NCBI GenBank assembly: GCA_902774815.1
Contig: CACYJV010000024.1
Coordinates: 1 to 64,000 of the forward strand
Source: an uncultured Prevotellaceae bacterium
GTDB taxonomy: Bacteria > Bacteroidota > Bacteroidia > Bacteroidales > Bacteroidaceae
Length of the DNA: 64,000 nucleotides
Direction of reading: 5' to 3'
This document shows positions 18,350 to 26,781 of this stretch, piece by piece. The translations under genes were made by a program, and so were the position numbers. Position 1 is the first letter of the stretch, and each line of letters starts with the position of its first letter. Below the pieces are notes generated by a model, which saw nothing but the letters and a program-made list of their open reading frames with translations, was not told where the DNA came from and searched no databases.

Positions 18350-18652
18350 TCAATCATTGTTTTTAAGTGCTTCTTCAATCTCCGAAGTCAACTTGCCGAG
18401 AATATCGCTATATGGTACGGTATCGTTGCGCTTGGCTTCCTTCGCGTAGCGCAACGCAACATCAAGCATGGCAGCATACATGATGTACTTTTCACTACGC
18501 TTTCCTTTCAAGGCACCAGCGTATGTGTTCACCGTATCAGTGATGGTTTTAGCTGCATTGCGATACACCTCTTCTTCATCGCGATAGACTTTTACCGCCA
18601 TCTCGGTATCGTACAGATGCAACGTTATATTCAGTTTCTCTTTTTCTGGCAT
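18350..18652 (-). CDS. zapA: Cell division protein ZapA
   Basis: A 100-residue cytoplasmic protein with the ZapA pattern: N-terminal beta strands (KLNITLHLYDTEMAVKVYRD), then a long helix with YIMYAAMLDVALRYAKEA that mediates dimerisation. ZapA cross-links FtsZ filaments at the division ring. The gene sits 12 bp after a coiled-coil gene and 24 bp before rny. Confidence 0.85.
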   Translation of the reverse strand: MPEKEKLNITLHLYDTEMAVKVYRDEEEVYRNAAKTITDTVNTYAGALKGKRSEKYIMYAAMLDVALRYAKEAKRNDTVPYSDILGKLTSEIEEALKNND

Positions 18653-18664
18653 AGTCGCTCCGGT

Positions 18665-18958
18665 TTATTTCTCACTCAGTAGCGTAATACATTTATTAAC
18701 GTCCCTGATTAGCTTAGCCAACCGCTTCTGAGCACCTTCCATGTCGGCGTCTGAAATTTCGATCATCTTAGCCATCTTCAGACTGTTGTAATCGTTACGA
18801 GCCTGTGTAAGCTGAGCTTCCAACTCCTTGATGCGTGCATCTCTCTCATCAACCATCGCATACAGGTCAGAATTCTCCTTCTTCATATCTTTGTATTGGA
18901 GAATCATCTGCCTGACACGGGTTGTGAATAGGGCTAATGTCTGCTCGTTTTGGTCCAT
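18665..18958 (-). CDS. Small coiled-coil protein preceding ZapA
   Basis: A 97-residue, highly charged protein, almost wholly helical: residues 20-65 form a continuous coiled coil (KKENSDLYAMVDERDARIKE and onward), with a conserved-looking C-terminal helix ending VNKCITLLSEK. Such a gene commonly precedes zapA in Bacteroidota, and a role beside ZapA at the divisome (a ZapB-like function) is plausible but inferred only from size, coiled coil and position. It has its own promoter just upstream. Confidence 0.7.
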   Translation of the reverse strand: MDQNEQTLALFTTRVRQMILQYKDMKKENSDLYAMVDERDARIKELEAQLTQARNDYNSLKMAKMIEISDADMEGAQKRLAKLIRDVNKCITLLSEK

Positions 18959-18976
18959 AAGATTACAATTTGGTTA

Positions 18977-19008
18977 CAAAATTAAGGCTTTTTATTCAAA
19001 TGCCCAAA
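18977..19008 (-). promoter_or_regulatory. Promoter of the coiled coil-zapA-rny operon
   Basis: Minus-strand TTTG (19005-19008), 20 bases, TAATTTTG (18977-18984). It lies 19 bases ahead of the first start codon of the operon. Confidence 0.7.
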
Positions 19009-19061
19009 TATTTTGCAAGTTTTTTTACCAAAGTCTCGTTAAAGTGTCACTTTAACTCAGT

Positions 19062-19688
19062 TCACGAAGCGCTCTCGTCCTTCTTCTTTGGCTCTTTCTT
19101 GGCAAGCATTACCACATTATAGACAAAATCGGTAATCCATTTTTGCGAGAAGCCAAGGCGCTTGTCGTACTGGCGAATAGCCGCAACGGTCTTCATGACA
19201 GCAGGATCCTTGTAATCGTTTTTGTTGAAGATGTCGCTGACTGTTTTCTCTGTCATCTGATAAATAGCACTGCGGAAGAAAGAGGGAAGGCGAAGCTTGA
19301 ACTTCATAAGATTGCCCATCAGCATCATCAGGTCTTGCGAAAATCCCTGAAACTGAATGAGATATGTCTGAGCATCCTGCAGTTTGTGACAGTTTTTAGC
19401 AACGCTCTTATCAATCTCCTTGAAGAAATCGTCATCCATCTTATAGATTTCTTTCATGAGTTTCTTGCAATGGCTCTTCTCGCCCAAGCCAAGTTTGTTA
19501 TTCAGCGTAGGCACCCTCAGAGTAGCCTTGAATGTCCGAAGGTCCGGAAGCATAGCTAAGTTATTGATTCCCAACTGAGCAGCCAGCGATGCTTGAAAGT
19601 AAACTCTAACCAACGACATATAGTCTTCCATGCCACCGGTCTTATTTTCTTCTTGTTTTTTCCCAAAAAGTTTCGATAGTAATCCCAT
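19062..19688 (-). CDS. Conserved hypothetical helical protein
   Basis: A 208-residue protein of unknown function. It begins MGLLSKLFGKKQ, like small membrane-associated or peripheral proteins, and is predicted to be mostly helical with a basic C-terminus (KKEPKKKDESAS). No enzyme motif is visible. It seems to be a core Bacteroidota gene: it has a consensus promoter, ordinary base composition and no repeats. It could be confused with tellurite-resistance-like helical proteins, but nothing firm supports that. Confidence 0.65.
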   Translation of the reverse strand: MGLLSKLFGKKQEENKTGGMEDYMSLVRVYFQASLAAQLGINNLAMLPDLRTFKATLRVPTLNNKLGLGEKSHCKKLMKEIYKMDDDFFKEIDKSVAKNCHKLQDAQTYLIQFQGFSQDLMMLMGNLMKFKLRLPSFFRSAIYQMTEKTVSDIFNKNDYKDPAVMKTVAAIRQYDKRLGFSQKWITDFVYNVVMLAKKEPKKKDESAS

Positions 19689-19745
19689 AGTTTATTGAAT
19701 GCAAATATATTGATAAAAATGTGTGCTGGCATTGCCAACACTTTG

Positions 19746-19776
19746 CAAAATTACAACAATATCGTGAAATAACAAA
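19746..19776 (-). promoter_or_regulatory. Promoter for the 208-residue hypothetical gene
   Basis: Minus-strand TTTG (19773-19776), 19 bases, TAATTTTG (19746-19753). It is arranged back to back with the rfbA promoter. Confidence 0.75.
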
Positions 19777-19794
19777 AAAAAGTAGCGAAAAACG

Positions 19795-19825
19795 TTTGTC
19801 CATCCCTGTTTTTTTCGTAACTTTG
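19795..19825 (+). promoter_or_regulatory. Promoter of rfbA and the tyrosine autokinase gene
   Basis: TTTG (19795-19798), 19 bases, TAACTTTG (19818-19825), an exact fit to the consensus, leaving a 5' UTR of about 75 bases before ATG 19905. Confidence 0.8.
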
Positions 19826-19904
19826 CATCGTTTTATAAAACAGTAAGGCGCATCCATATGCGCAAAGGAAATATTTCTAACAGAGCAATTCAACTGCCAA
19901 TGCA

Positions 19905-20780
19905 ATGAAAGGTATTGTTTTAGCAGGCGGGTCAGGAACACGCCTATACCCCATTACGAAAGGTATCAGCAAGCAGCTGATTCCTATTTTTGACAAGCCG
20001 ATGATCTACTACCCCATCTCGGCACTCATGCAAGCAGGCATTCGTGAGATTCTCATTATCTCGACGCCATACGACCTTCCCGGTTTCCGTCGTCTGTTGG
20101 GCGACGGCAGCGACATCGGGGTACACTTCGAATATGCCGAGCAACCCAGCCCTGATGGCCTGGCACAGGCCTTTATCATTGGCGAGGATTTCATTGGTGA
20201 CGACTGTGCATGCCTGGTACTGGGCGACAACATTTTTCATGGCGTAGGCTTTGACGAACTGTTGCGCCAAAGCGTCATCGATGCTGAAGAACATGGAATG
20301 GCCTCTGTATTCGGCTACTATGTGAACGATCCCGAACGCTATGGCGTGGCCGAACTTGACGAGAACGGCAATTGCCTGAGCATTGAAGAGAAGCCTGTTC
20401 ACCCAAAGAGCAACTATGCCGTTGTGGGCCTCTACTTCTATCCCAACAGCGTCGTAGAGATAGCCAAGAACATCAAACCCAGTGCACGTGGCGAATTGGA
20501 AATCACATCTGTCAACCAGGCATATCTGGAGCAGAAGCGCTTGAAAGTAAAAACGCTGCAGCGTGGTTTTGCATGGCTCGATACAGGCACACACGACAGC
20601 CTGAGCGAAGCCAGCACCTTTATTGAAGTCATCGAGAAGCGTCAGGGATTGAAGATTGCCTGCCTGGAGGAGATAGCTCTCCACAAGGGATGGATTACCC
20701 CTGAGAAGCTTCGCGAGGTGGCCGAGCCGATGAAGAAGAACGCCTACGGACAGTATCTGCTGCAACTTCTAAAAGACTGA
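19905..20780 (+). CDS. rfbA: Glucose-1-phosphate thymidylyltransferase
   Basis: A 291-residue cytoplasmic enzyme that makes dTDP-glucose from dTTP and glucose-1-phosphate, the entry to dTDP-rhamnose and other deoxysugars. The nucleotide-binding motif [20 protein letters not shown] is at residues 8-27, followed by [18 protein letters not shown] and the C-terminal [12 protein letters not shown]. It is full length and near identical in pattern to RmlA. The partner genes rfbB, rfbC and rfbD are not in the window. It precedes the autokinase by 56 bp and is probably cotranscribed with it. Confidence 0.97.
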   Translation: MKGIVLAGGSGTRLYPITKGISKQLIPIFDKPMIYYPISALMQAGIREILIISTPYDLPGFRRLLGDGSDIGVHFEYAEQPSPDGLAQAFIIGEDFIGDDCACLVLGDNIFHGVGFDELLRQSVIDAEEHGMASVFGYYVNDPERYGVAELDENGNCLSIEEKPVHPKSNYAVVGLYFYPNSVVEIAKNIKPSARGELEITSVNQAYLEQKRLKVKTLQRGFAWLDTGTHDSLSEASTFIEVIEKRQGLKIACLEEIALHKGWITPEKLREVAEPMKKNAYGQYLLQLLKD

Positions 20781-20836
20781 TGTACCTTTTTATATTTATA
20801 AAACGATTATAACAAAAAAAACAATAAATCAAAAAA

Positions 20837-23344
20837 ATGGAAGAAAACAAGAATTTAAGTACAGAGAACGTTTTGGAACAGGATGAGAAGTCAACCTTTG
20901 ACTTCCAAACCATCTATACTGCCGTCGTTCTCAACTGGAAGTGGTTCGTGCTCTCGCTCATCATCTGCCTGGGCATAGCCGCCATCTACCTGCGCTACAA
21001 GACGCCCATCTATCAGGCCTATGCCAAGATGCTCATCAAAGACGAGGACAACACGCGCAGCAGTAGCCGCAACATGGTGAATGCAGCTGTGCTTGGTACC
21101 ATGTCTAACTCGGCTGGTATCGACAACGAGATGGAGTTGCTCAAGTCGCGTTCCATCGCTGAGCAGGCCGTTCGCGACCTGAAGCTCTATGTGTCCTATC
21201 GTAGCAAAGGCAAGGTCAAGGAGACACTGCTTTATAAGAACCAGCCCATCAGCGTCGACATCGATCCTGATCATCTTGAGAAACTCGGTGCACCCATCAA
21301 TCTGGAAATCCAGTGCGAGAAGAATAGCTACCACATTCAGGGAACTATCGATGCCGAGGGAACAATGATCGACAAGACCATTGCAAAGTTGCCCACCACA
21401 CTTACCACAAAGGTAGGTACCATTTCGTTCGTTGCCAATGGCACGACTCCGGCTCCTGACGGCGCAGTCTATCTGGTGACTATCCGTTCTCCGAAGGCTT
21501 CTGCCTATAAGTATGCAGGCGCGCTCTCTGTCGGACAGGCATCCAAGACAACGACTATTGCACAACTTGTGCTCAACGACGAGATTCCTCAGCGTGCTGT
21601 TGATTATCTGAAGCAGTTGGCCACCGTATACAACCGTCAGGCTAATGAGGACAAGAACGAGGTTGCACTTCGTACCGAAGCATTCATCAACTCACGTCTT
21701 GAGAAGATCAACGCTGAGCTTGGCAACACTGAAGGTCAGCTCGAAGCTTACAAGCGTAGCCATAACATGGTCAACCTAAGTTTGAACGCAGGTCAGGCAG
21801 TTGGTAACCAAACTGCATACGACCAGAAACTGGCTGAAGCCAATACCCAGGTTGCTCTCATCAACAGCCTCAACGAAGAGATGACCAAGCAGGCTGGCTC
21901 CTATGGCACACTGCCTTCCAACGTAGGCCTTGCCGACCAGGGCACGCAGCAGCTCATCAACCGCTACAACGAGATTGCACTTGAGCGCAACCGTCTGCTT
22001 CGCACGGCCTCTGAGACCAGCCCCACTGTGGCACCGCTGACTGCTCAACTCGACGAGCTCCAGAACAGCATCAACAACTCGTTGCGCCAGACCCGTAAGA
22101 ACTACGAGATTCAGCGTAATTCTATCGCTTCGCAGTATAACAAGTATTCCGCTCAGGTGGGTGCAACCCCAGAACAGGAGCGCATGCTTACCCAGATTGG
22201 TCGTCAGCAAGACGTGAAGTCTGGTCTTTACCTGATGTTGCTGCAGAAGCGTGAGGAGAACTCCATCCAGCTTGCTGCCACTGCCGACAAGGGTAAGCTC
22301 ATCGATGAGCCTACTGCCGCTGGCAAGGTTAGCCCGAAGTCGTCGATGATCATGCTCATCGCCCTGCTCCTCGGACTTGCCATTCCCGCACTGGTACTCT
22401 TCCTGCTATCGTTCTTCCGCTATAAGATTGAGGGTCACGACGATGTGGCTCGCCTCACCAAGCTGCCCATCCTTGCCGATGTGGCTGTGGCCAGTGAGAC
22501 CGCGAAGACAAAGGCCGACATCGTTGTCCACGAGAACAAGAACAACCAGATGGAGGAGATCTTCCGTTCCATGCGTACCAACATCCAGTTCATGCTCGCT
22601 GAGAACGAGAAAGTCATCCTCTTCACGTCGAGCACCTCTGGTGAGGGTAAGACGTTCAATGCAGCCAACCTCGCTGTCAGTTTTGCTCTGCTTGGCAAGA
22701 AGGTCATCCTCGTGGGTCTCGACATCCGTAAGCCTCGTCTGGCTGAACTCTTTGAGATTGATGACCACAAGCATGGTATCACTCCTCTGCTCACCCACGA
22801 CCAGCCCACTTGGGAACAGATCACAGAGCAGATTCTACCTTCTGGCATCAACAACAACCTCGACCTGCTCCTTGCTGGTCCTATCCCACCGAACCCCACC
22901 GAGCTCATCGCCCGCCATTCTCTGGAGATTATCTTCGACATTCTCAAGGAGAAGTACGATTACATCCTCATCGACTCTGCTCCTGTCGGTCTTGTCACCG
23001 ATACTCTGCAGATTGGCCGCGTTGCCGACGCTACTGTCTACATGTGCCGCGCCGACTACACACCGAAGGAGAGCTTCAACCTCATCAACTCACTCGATGC
23101 GGAGAAGAAGCTTCCGAAGATGTCTATCGTCCTCAACGGTATCGACATGTCGAAGAAGAAGTATGGCTACTACTATGGCTATGGCAAGTATGGCCGCTAC
23201 GGCCGTTATGGCCGCTATGGCAGCTACGGCAAGTATGGTAAGTATAGCTATGGTTCTTACGGTGGCTATGGTGGCTATGGCAGCTACGGCAATTATGCCA
23301 AGAGCAGCTATGGCGACAAGAACGACACATCCATCAAGCGATAG
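20837..23344 (+). CDS. Wzc-type polysaccharide co-polymerase / tyrosine autokinase
   Basis: An 835-residue inner-membrane protein that controls polysaccharide chain length and export. It has an N-terminal Wzz domain (membrane spans about residues 36-56 and 503-525, with periplasmic coiled coils between) and a cytoplasmic BY-kinase domain: Walker A STSGEGKT at 599-606 (Lys605), Walker A' VILVGLDIRKPR and Walker B YDYILIDSAPVG. The C-terminal tail from residue 776 is extreme: 19 tyrosines alternating with Gly, Lys, Arg and Ser, the presumed autophosphorylation cluster. No outer-membrane Wza partner lies in this window. Confidence 0.95.
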   Translation: MEENKNLSTENVLEQDEKSTFDFQTIYTAVVLNWKWFVLSLIICLGIAAIYLRYKTPIYQAYAKMLIKDEDNTRSSSRNMVNAAVLGTMSNSAGIDNEMELLKSRSIAEQAVRDLKLYVSYRSKGKVKETLLYKNQPISVDIDPDHLEKLGAPINLEIQCEKNSYHIQGTIDAEGTMIDKTIAKLPTTLTTKVGTISFVANGTTPAPDGAVYLVTIRSPKASAYKYAGALSVGQASKTTTIAQLVLNDEIPQRAVDYLKQLATVYNRQANEDKNEVALRTEAFINSRLEKINAELGNTEGQLEAYKRSHNMVNLSLNAGQAVGNQTAYDQKLAEANTQVALINSLNEEMTKQAGSYGTLPSNVGLADQGTQQLINRYNEIALERNRLLRTASETSPTVAPLTAQLDELQNSINNSLRQTRKNYEIQRNSIASQYNKYSAQVGATPEQERMLTQIGRQQDVKSGLYLMLLQKREENSIQLAATADKGKLIDEPTAAGKVSPKSSMIMLIALLLGLAIPALVLFLLSFFRYKIEGHDDVARLTKLPILADVAVASETAKTKADIVVHENKNNQMEEIFRSMRTNIQFMLAENEKVILFTSSTSGEGKTFNAANLAVSFALLGKKVILVGLDIRKPRLAELFEIDDHKHGITPLLTHDQPTWEQITEQILPSGINNNLDLLLAGPIPPNPTELIARHSLEIIFDILKEKYDYILIDSAPVGLVTDTLQIGRVADATVYMCRADYTPKESFNLINSLDAEKKLPKMSIVLNGIDMSKKKYGYYYGYGKYGRYGRYGRYGSYGKYGKYSYGSYGGYGGYGSYGNYAKSSYGDKNDTSIKR

Positions 23345-23360
23345 GCCCTAGCCTACCGCT

Positions 23361-23826
23361 TGAAATGGAGAATTGAGAATTGAAAATTAATGTGCAATGG
23401 CCAATATTATTGCCAACAAATCGGAAGCTTTTGCTGTAAGGATTATCAATCTTGCACGCTATCTCTGAGAGCAAAAACAAGAAGCGATTATCTCTAAGCA
23501 GATATTTCGAAGTGGTACAAGTATTGGCGCAAATGTTTCTGAAAGCAATAATGCACAAAGCAAAAGTGATTTCGAGAATAAGCTAAACATAGCACTCAAA
23601 GAGGCTGATGAAACGGCATATTGGCTGCGTATCCTTAAAAGAACGGATTATTTGACAAAAGAGGAGTATGACTCTATCTATTCAGATGTTACTGAGATAA
23701 TTGCAATTCTCATCGCCAGTATAAGGACTTCACGTGGAGAGAATCCTAAAAAAAATGGTAATAGTTCCACATCACCTCACAAAGAGTAACTAATTCTCAA
23801 TTTTCAATTATCAATTCTCCATTTCA
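23361..23826. repeat. 28-bp inverted repeats flanking the four-helix-bundle pseudogene
   Basis: The left copy (23361-23388) and right copy (23799-23826) are inverted relative to each other and match at 27 of 28 positions. Each is built of 7-bp units of the AATTGAx type. They sit 8 bases before the ATG and 9 bases after the stop of the enclosed gene, so gene plus repeats look like one inserted unit between the autokinase and HAD genes. Confidence 0.85.
23397..23789 (+). pseudogene. Four-helix-bundle protein (S23 / 23S rRNA IVS-type) with in-frame TGA
   Basis: A 131-codon frame encodes a four-helix-bundle protein of the family first met in 23S rRNA intervening sequences: ...AFAVRIINLARYL, stop, EQKQEAIISKQIFRSGTSIG, ANVSESNNAQSKSDF, ALKEADETAYWLRIL. 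A single TGA at 23466-23468 (codon 24) interrupts an otherwise intact frame, at a place where relatives often have Cys, so one base change from TGC/TGT would explain it. The frame then runs to TAA 23787-23789. Function of the family outside DGR accessory proteins is unknown. Most likely a recent nonsense mutation; restart at a later codon or readthrough cannot be excluded. Confidence 0.85.
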
Positions 23827-23852
23827 GAAATTTTAGAATAAAATTTGTGACT

Positions 23853-24284
23853 ATGACTATCGCAGTTGATTTCGACGGAACCATTGTTGAGCATCGCTAT
23901 CCTGAGATTGGCGAGGAACTTCCCTTTGCTACGGAAACGCTCCGTATGCTTATCAAGGACCAGCACCGTCTCATCCTTTGGAGTGTACGCGAAGGCCAGC
24001 TTCTTGAAGATGCCATCAACTGGTGTCGAGAGCGTGGTGTCGAGTTCTATGCCGTTAACAAGGACTATCCAGAGGAAAAAGAAGAGTGGAACAACCACTT
24101 CTCTCGCAAGATCAAGGCAGACGTCTGGATTGACGATCGTAACATAGGAGGTATCCCCGATTGGGGACAAATCTATCAGATGATTTCCCAAGGCCTGACC
24201 TGGAAAGACCTGATTGCACAAGCCTCCCGCCGTACTCTCGAACACCACGAAGCCCCAAAGAAAAAACACTGGTGGAGCAGATAA
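23853..24284 (+). CDS. Small HAD-superfamily phosphatase (BT0820-like)
   Basis: A 143-residue cytoplasmic protein. HAD motif I is VDFDGTIVE (nucleophile Asp6, acid Asp8), a motif II-like position is LILWSVREGQ, and motif IV is KADVWIDDRNIGG. It lacks a cap domain, as in the short family typified by Bacteroides BT_0820. Substrate unknown; a phosphate ester of nucleotide or sugar origin is possible given polysaccharide genes on both sides. ATG 23853 is preferred; GTG 23847 would add two residues. A strong terminator follows. Confidence 0.8.
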   Translation: MTIAVDFDGTIVEHRYPEIGEELPFATETLRMLIKDQHRLILWSVREGQLLEDAINWCRERGVEFYAVNKDYPEEKEEWNNHFSRKIKADVWIDDRNIGGIPDWGQIYQMISQGLTWKDLIAQASRRTLEHHEAPKKKHWWSR

Positions 24285-24291
24285 AAAAGAC

Positions 24292-24330
24292 GAGCGCCGA
24301 TGGATTTTCTCCACCGGCGCTCTTGTTTTT
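24292..24330. terminator. Terminator between the convergent HAD and polysaccharide transcripts
   Basis: Perfect 8-bp stem GAGCGCCG / CGGCGCTC (24292-24299, 24315-24322) followed by TTGTTTTT; A-rich sequence on the other side gives T on the minus strand, so it can stop both converging transcripts. Confidence 0.85.
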
Positions 24331-24391
24331 CACCTCTTCACTCGCGCGAAGCGCATCTAAATCATCTCAACCTTGAATAGTGCCGCAGGCA

Positions 24392-25576
24392 CTAAATCCT
24401 GTCAAGGATTGACCGCATAGTATGGAAGAAGGGGCCCGTCTCGATATGACTCAGTTCTGCCAGGCGTTTCAATGCCTTATAGGGAGCCTGCTCATGGTTC
24501 ATCCTTCTGACAACATAGTAGAACCCGTTGGTGTTCAAAAGGCCTACTGCCACGACCACAAGGAACTGCACCGTTGCGTCGCCTCCCAGCTGATATGTTG
24601 CCAGCCAGCACAGGATGTTTAATACGTTCAACGTAATCACACTCACGGCTGTACCCACGTGCGAGAAGCCAATCTCAATAAACAAGTGATGTAGATGCGA
24701 CTTGTCAGCATGGAAAGGCGACACACCCTTCATGATGCGACCGCTCATCACACGCAACGTGTCGAACACGGGAACCGACAGCACCGAGATACAGAATGCC
24801 ACCACGCCCATATTCGGGAAGTTGTATGCCACACGCGAGGTGTTGTCAACCGTATGCAACGTGAAGATAGTCATGAGCATGCCCATCATCAGTGTTCCAC
24901 CATCACCAATAAACATTTTTGACTTGAGTCCGAACACATTATGCAAGAAGAAAGGTATCAGCGAACCGGCTGCCAGTGCACACATCACAGCCATCGTACC
25001 ATCATGCGATGCACAGAACACCATGCCGAAAGCCAGGCATGCCATGACGCAAAGGCCAGAGGACAGACCATCTACGCCATCGATCATATTGATGGCATTG
25101 ATGATGCCACATCCGGCAAACGACACCAGTGGCAACGACAGGTAGACAGGCAGTTTGTGGATACCGAACAAGCCATGGAAGTCATTCATGTTCGTCTGAT
25201 CCATCAATACGACGAAAGCAATTACCATGATCTCAATGACAAGCCTCATCCAAGGCGAAAGCCCAAGGATATCATCGGCCAAGCCGACATAGAGCATCAC
25301 TGTGATTGCCACTACCGATGTGAACAGCGCATAGCTATTGAAGAACACGCTCGTCATGCCAGCACCAACGATGATACCCCAAATTACGGCAACGCTTCCT
25401 AATACGGGAATCGGCCTTTCCTGAAGCTTTCGTGCATCAGGCCTGTCCAAAACCTGAATCTTTTTTGCGATTCGCACCACTACTGGATGTACGAGAAATA
25501 CCAGCAGCATTGAGATGACAAAAGGCAAGATAATGCCTTGAGTCCATATTTTCCAACTTAATCCTAACATATTCAA
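24392..25576 (-). CDS. Undecaprenyl-phosphate GlcNAc/hexosamine-1-phosphate transferase (WecA/MraY family)
   Basis: A 394-residue multi-span inner-membrane enzyme, probably the priming transferase that loads the first sugar-1-phosphate on undecaprenyl phosphate. Motifs: LDRPDARKLQERPIPVLG near residue 42, MIDGVDGLSSGL with the catalytic Asp pair around 165, and the His-rich cytoplasmic loop HADKSHLHHLFIEIGFSH near 295. About 11 membrane spans. It is the last gene of the long minus-strand locus, 45 bp after a nucleotidyltransferase-like gene, with a 7-bp tandem array directly ahead of its start. Confidence 0.9.
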   Translation of the reverse strand: MNMLGLSWKIWTQGIILPFVISMLLVFLVHPVVVRIAKKIQVLDRPDARKLQERPIPVLGSVAVIWGIIVGAGMTSVFFNSYALFTSVVAITVMLYVGLADDILGLSPWMRLVIEIMVIAFVVLMDQTNMNDFHGLFGIHKLPVYLSLPLVSFAGCGIINAINMIDGVDGLSSGLCVMACLAFGMVFCASHDGTMAVMCALAAGSLIPFFLHNVFGLKSKMFIGDGGTLMMGMLMTIFTLHTVDNTSRVAYNFPNMGVVAFCISVLSVPVFDTLRVMSGRIMKGVSPFHADKSHLHHLFIEIGFSHVGTAVSVITLNVLNILCWLATYQLGGDATVQFLVVVAVGLLNTNGFYYVVRRMNHEQAPYKALKRLAELSHIETGPFFHTMRSILDRI

Positions 25577-25578
25577 TT

Positions 25579-25615
25579 ATAGAGTTTAGAGTTTATTGTT
25601 TAGAGTTTAGAGAAA
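25579..25615. repeat. 7-bp tandem array (TTTAGAG type)
   Basis: Five units of the form TAGAGTT/TATTGTT lie between the stop of the gene at 25622 and the start codon at 25576, covering the whole translation-initiation leader of the priming transferase gene. Related CTCTAAA units recur at 47735-47815, 49207-49245 and 50455-50495. Confidence 0.8.
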
Positions 25616-25621
25616 AAAGTA

Positions 25622-26716
25622 TTACGTACGGCGGAAACCATCGACGATAAACGACGGAATGCCGTATATACTTTCTTCTGGGAACATCATCAGATTACGG
25701 AGTTTCATTTGCAGATGTCCCCAGAATGCGACAAAACGCCTGATGAAATAATATTTCGAGTCACTCTTTGTTCGCTGATCATAATAGCCGAAGTTTCCTG
25801 ATTCCAAGATATACCTTAACAATCGTCCAGCATTTTTGCCATAATGTTGATCATAGAAAGGCATCGAATCTTTCGGACAACCTAGTAAATCAACAGCCAT
25901 ACAACCGAATGCCCTCCATAGTTTTAGCAATCCCGTATTTTTCAAGTCCGACTCTAATTGCTCTAAGTTTATTGCCCCTTTCTTCATGTGTAGCAACCTC
26001 ATCCAGTCACATACCTGACGCAAGCCGATGCCACCACCGAAATAATGGCGTACCATGTGCATGAAAACAAATACGACGTCGAAGCGTACGGGGGGCAATG
26101 CCGCCCCACTCCATTTATCAGTTGGTAAGTCCACACACGACAGCACAAAAGAATCAAACATTTTGTTGCTCTTCCTGTTTACTTCAGGATTAATCTTTCC
26201 GTGCAGTTCTATATAGATACCCTTATAATCGAATTCAAGTGTTTTCGTTGATGGTGTATCAGCAGTAATATCCTCTGGTTTCAGATGACGAAGGAAGTCC
26301 TCACGCGCTTTTTTAAAATCCTCCACTAACGGAAAATACACATCAATATCACCCGACTGTCTGCGAAGTGGTTTCTCATAGTTCTGAGCTATCCCCTGCC
26401 CTTTCAGTAACCAACTCTTTACACCAAGTTCATCGAGAGTTCTGAACAGAACAGGCATCAAACCGTTCATCCGTTTGTTGGCCTCCTCTATTTCCATGAC
26501 CTCCTTCAGCACCTGAAGGTAGAGAGGTCGCGGCATCACACCACGAGAAAGTATCGACATGGCGTCGCCGACAACACCCAGCACCGTCTGCTCACGAGCC
26601 AACTCTACGACACGTTCCCAGTCAATATCTGAATCCCTGAATGCATCTTCATGGACTGCAGTTCCCCACAATCCTGCCTTCAACAACTCCAAAAAAGCAG
26701 ATTCCGTTTTATTCAC
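25622..26716 (-). CDS. Nucleotidyltransferase-fold protein (NTP_transf_5-like)
   Basis: A 364-residue protein of the uncharacterised nucleotidyltransferase family often found in polysaccharide loci. The signature is SWLLKGQGIAQNYEKPLRR followed by QSGDIDVYFPL, in which DIDVY supplies the metal-binding Asp pair (near residue 126). The rest is helical with no membrane span. Its true substrate is unknown; a modifying role in glycan synthesis is suggested only by location. The start is 65 bp after the previous gene, across a 7-bp array. Confidence 0.75.
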   Translation of the reverse strand: MNKTESAFLELLKAGLWGTAVHEDAFRDSDIDWERVVELAREQTVLGVVGDAMSILSRGVMPRPLYLQVLKEVMEIEEANKRMNGLMPVLFRTLDELGVKSWLLKGQGIAQNYEKPLRRQSGDIDVYFPLVEDFKKAREDFLRHLKPEDITADTPSTKTLEFDYKGIYIELHGKINPEVNRKSNKMFDSFVLSCVDLPTDKWSGAALPPVRFDVVFVFMHMVRHYFGGGIGLRQVCDWMRLLHMKKGAINLEQLESDLKNTGLLKLWRAFGCMAVDLLGCPKDSMPFYDQHYGKNAGRLLRYILESGNFGYYDQRTKSDSKYYFIRRFVAFWGHLQMKLRNLMMFPEESIYGIPSFIVDGFRRT

Positions 26717-26745
26717 GTTAATAAATAGTTGTCACTAACAAACAG

Positions 26746-26780
26746 CCTATTACCTATAACCTATAACCTATTACCTACAG
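26746..26780. repeat. 7-bp tandem array (CCTATAA/CCTATTA)
   Basis: Five 7-bp units (CCTATTA, CCTATAA, CCTATAA, CCTATTA, CCTACAG) occupy the gap between genes, ending one base before the stop codon at 26782. The same motif appears at 52856-52876. Confidence 0.8.
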
Positions 26781-26781
26781 T

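Noticed and set aside
19944-20765. Minus-strand open frame of 273 codons opposite rfbA
   Set aside because: Mirror of rfbA codon usage; no promoter or motif.
22377-23351. Plus-strand overlapping frame in the tyrosine kinase gene
   Set aside because: Serine/arginine-rich out-of-frame translation caused by codon bias and the Tyr-Gly repeat.
23466-23468. Selenocysteine codon in the four-helix-bundle gene
   Set aside because: No SECIS-like hairpin was recognised right after the TGA and the family is not known as a selenoprotein; nonsense mutation is simpler.
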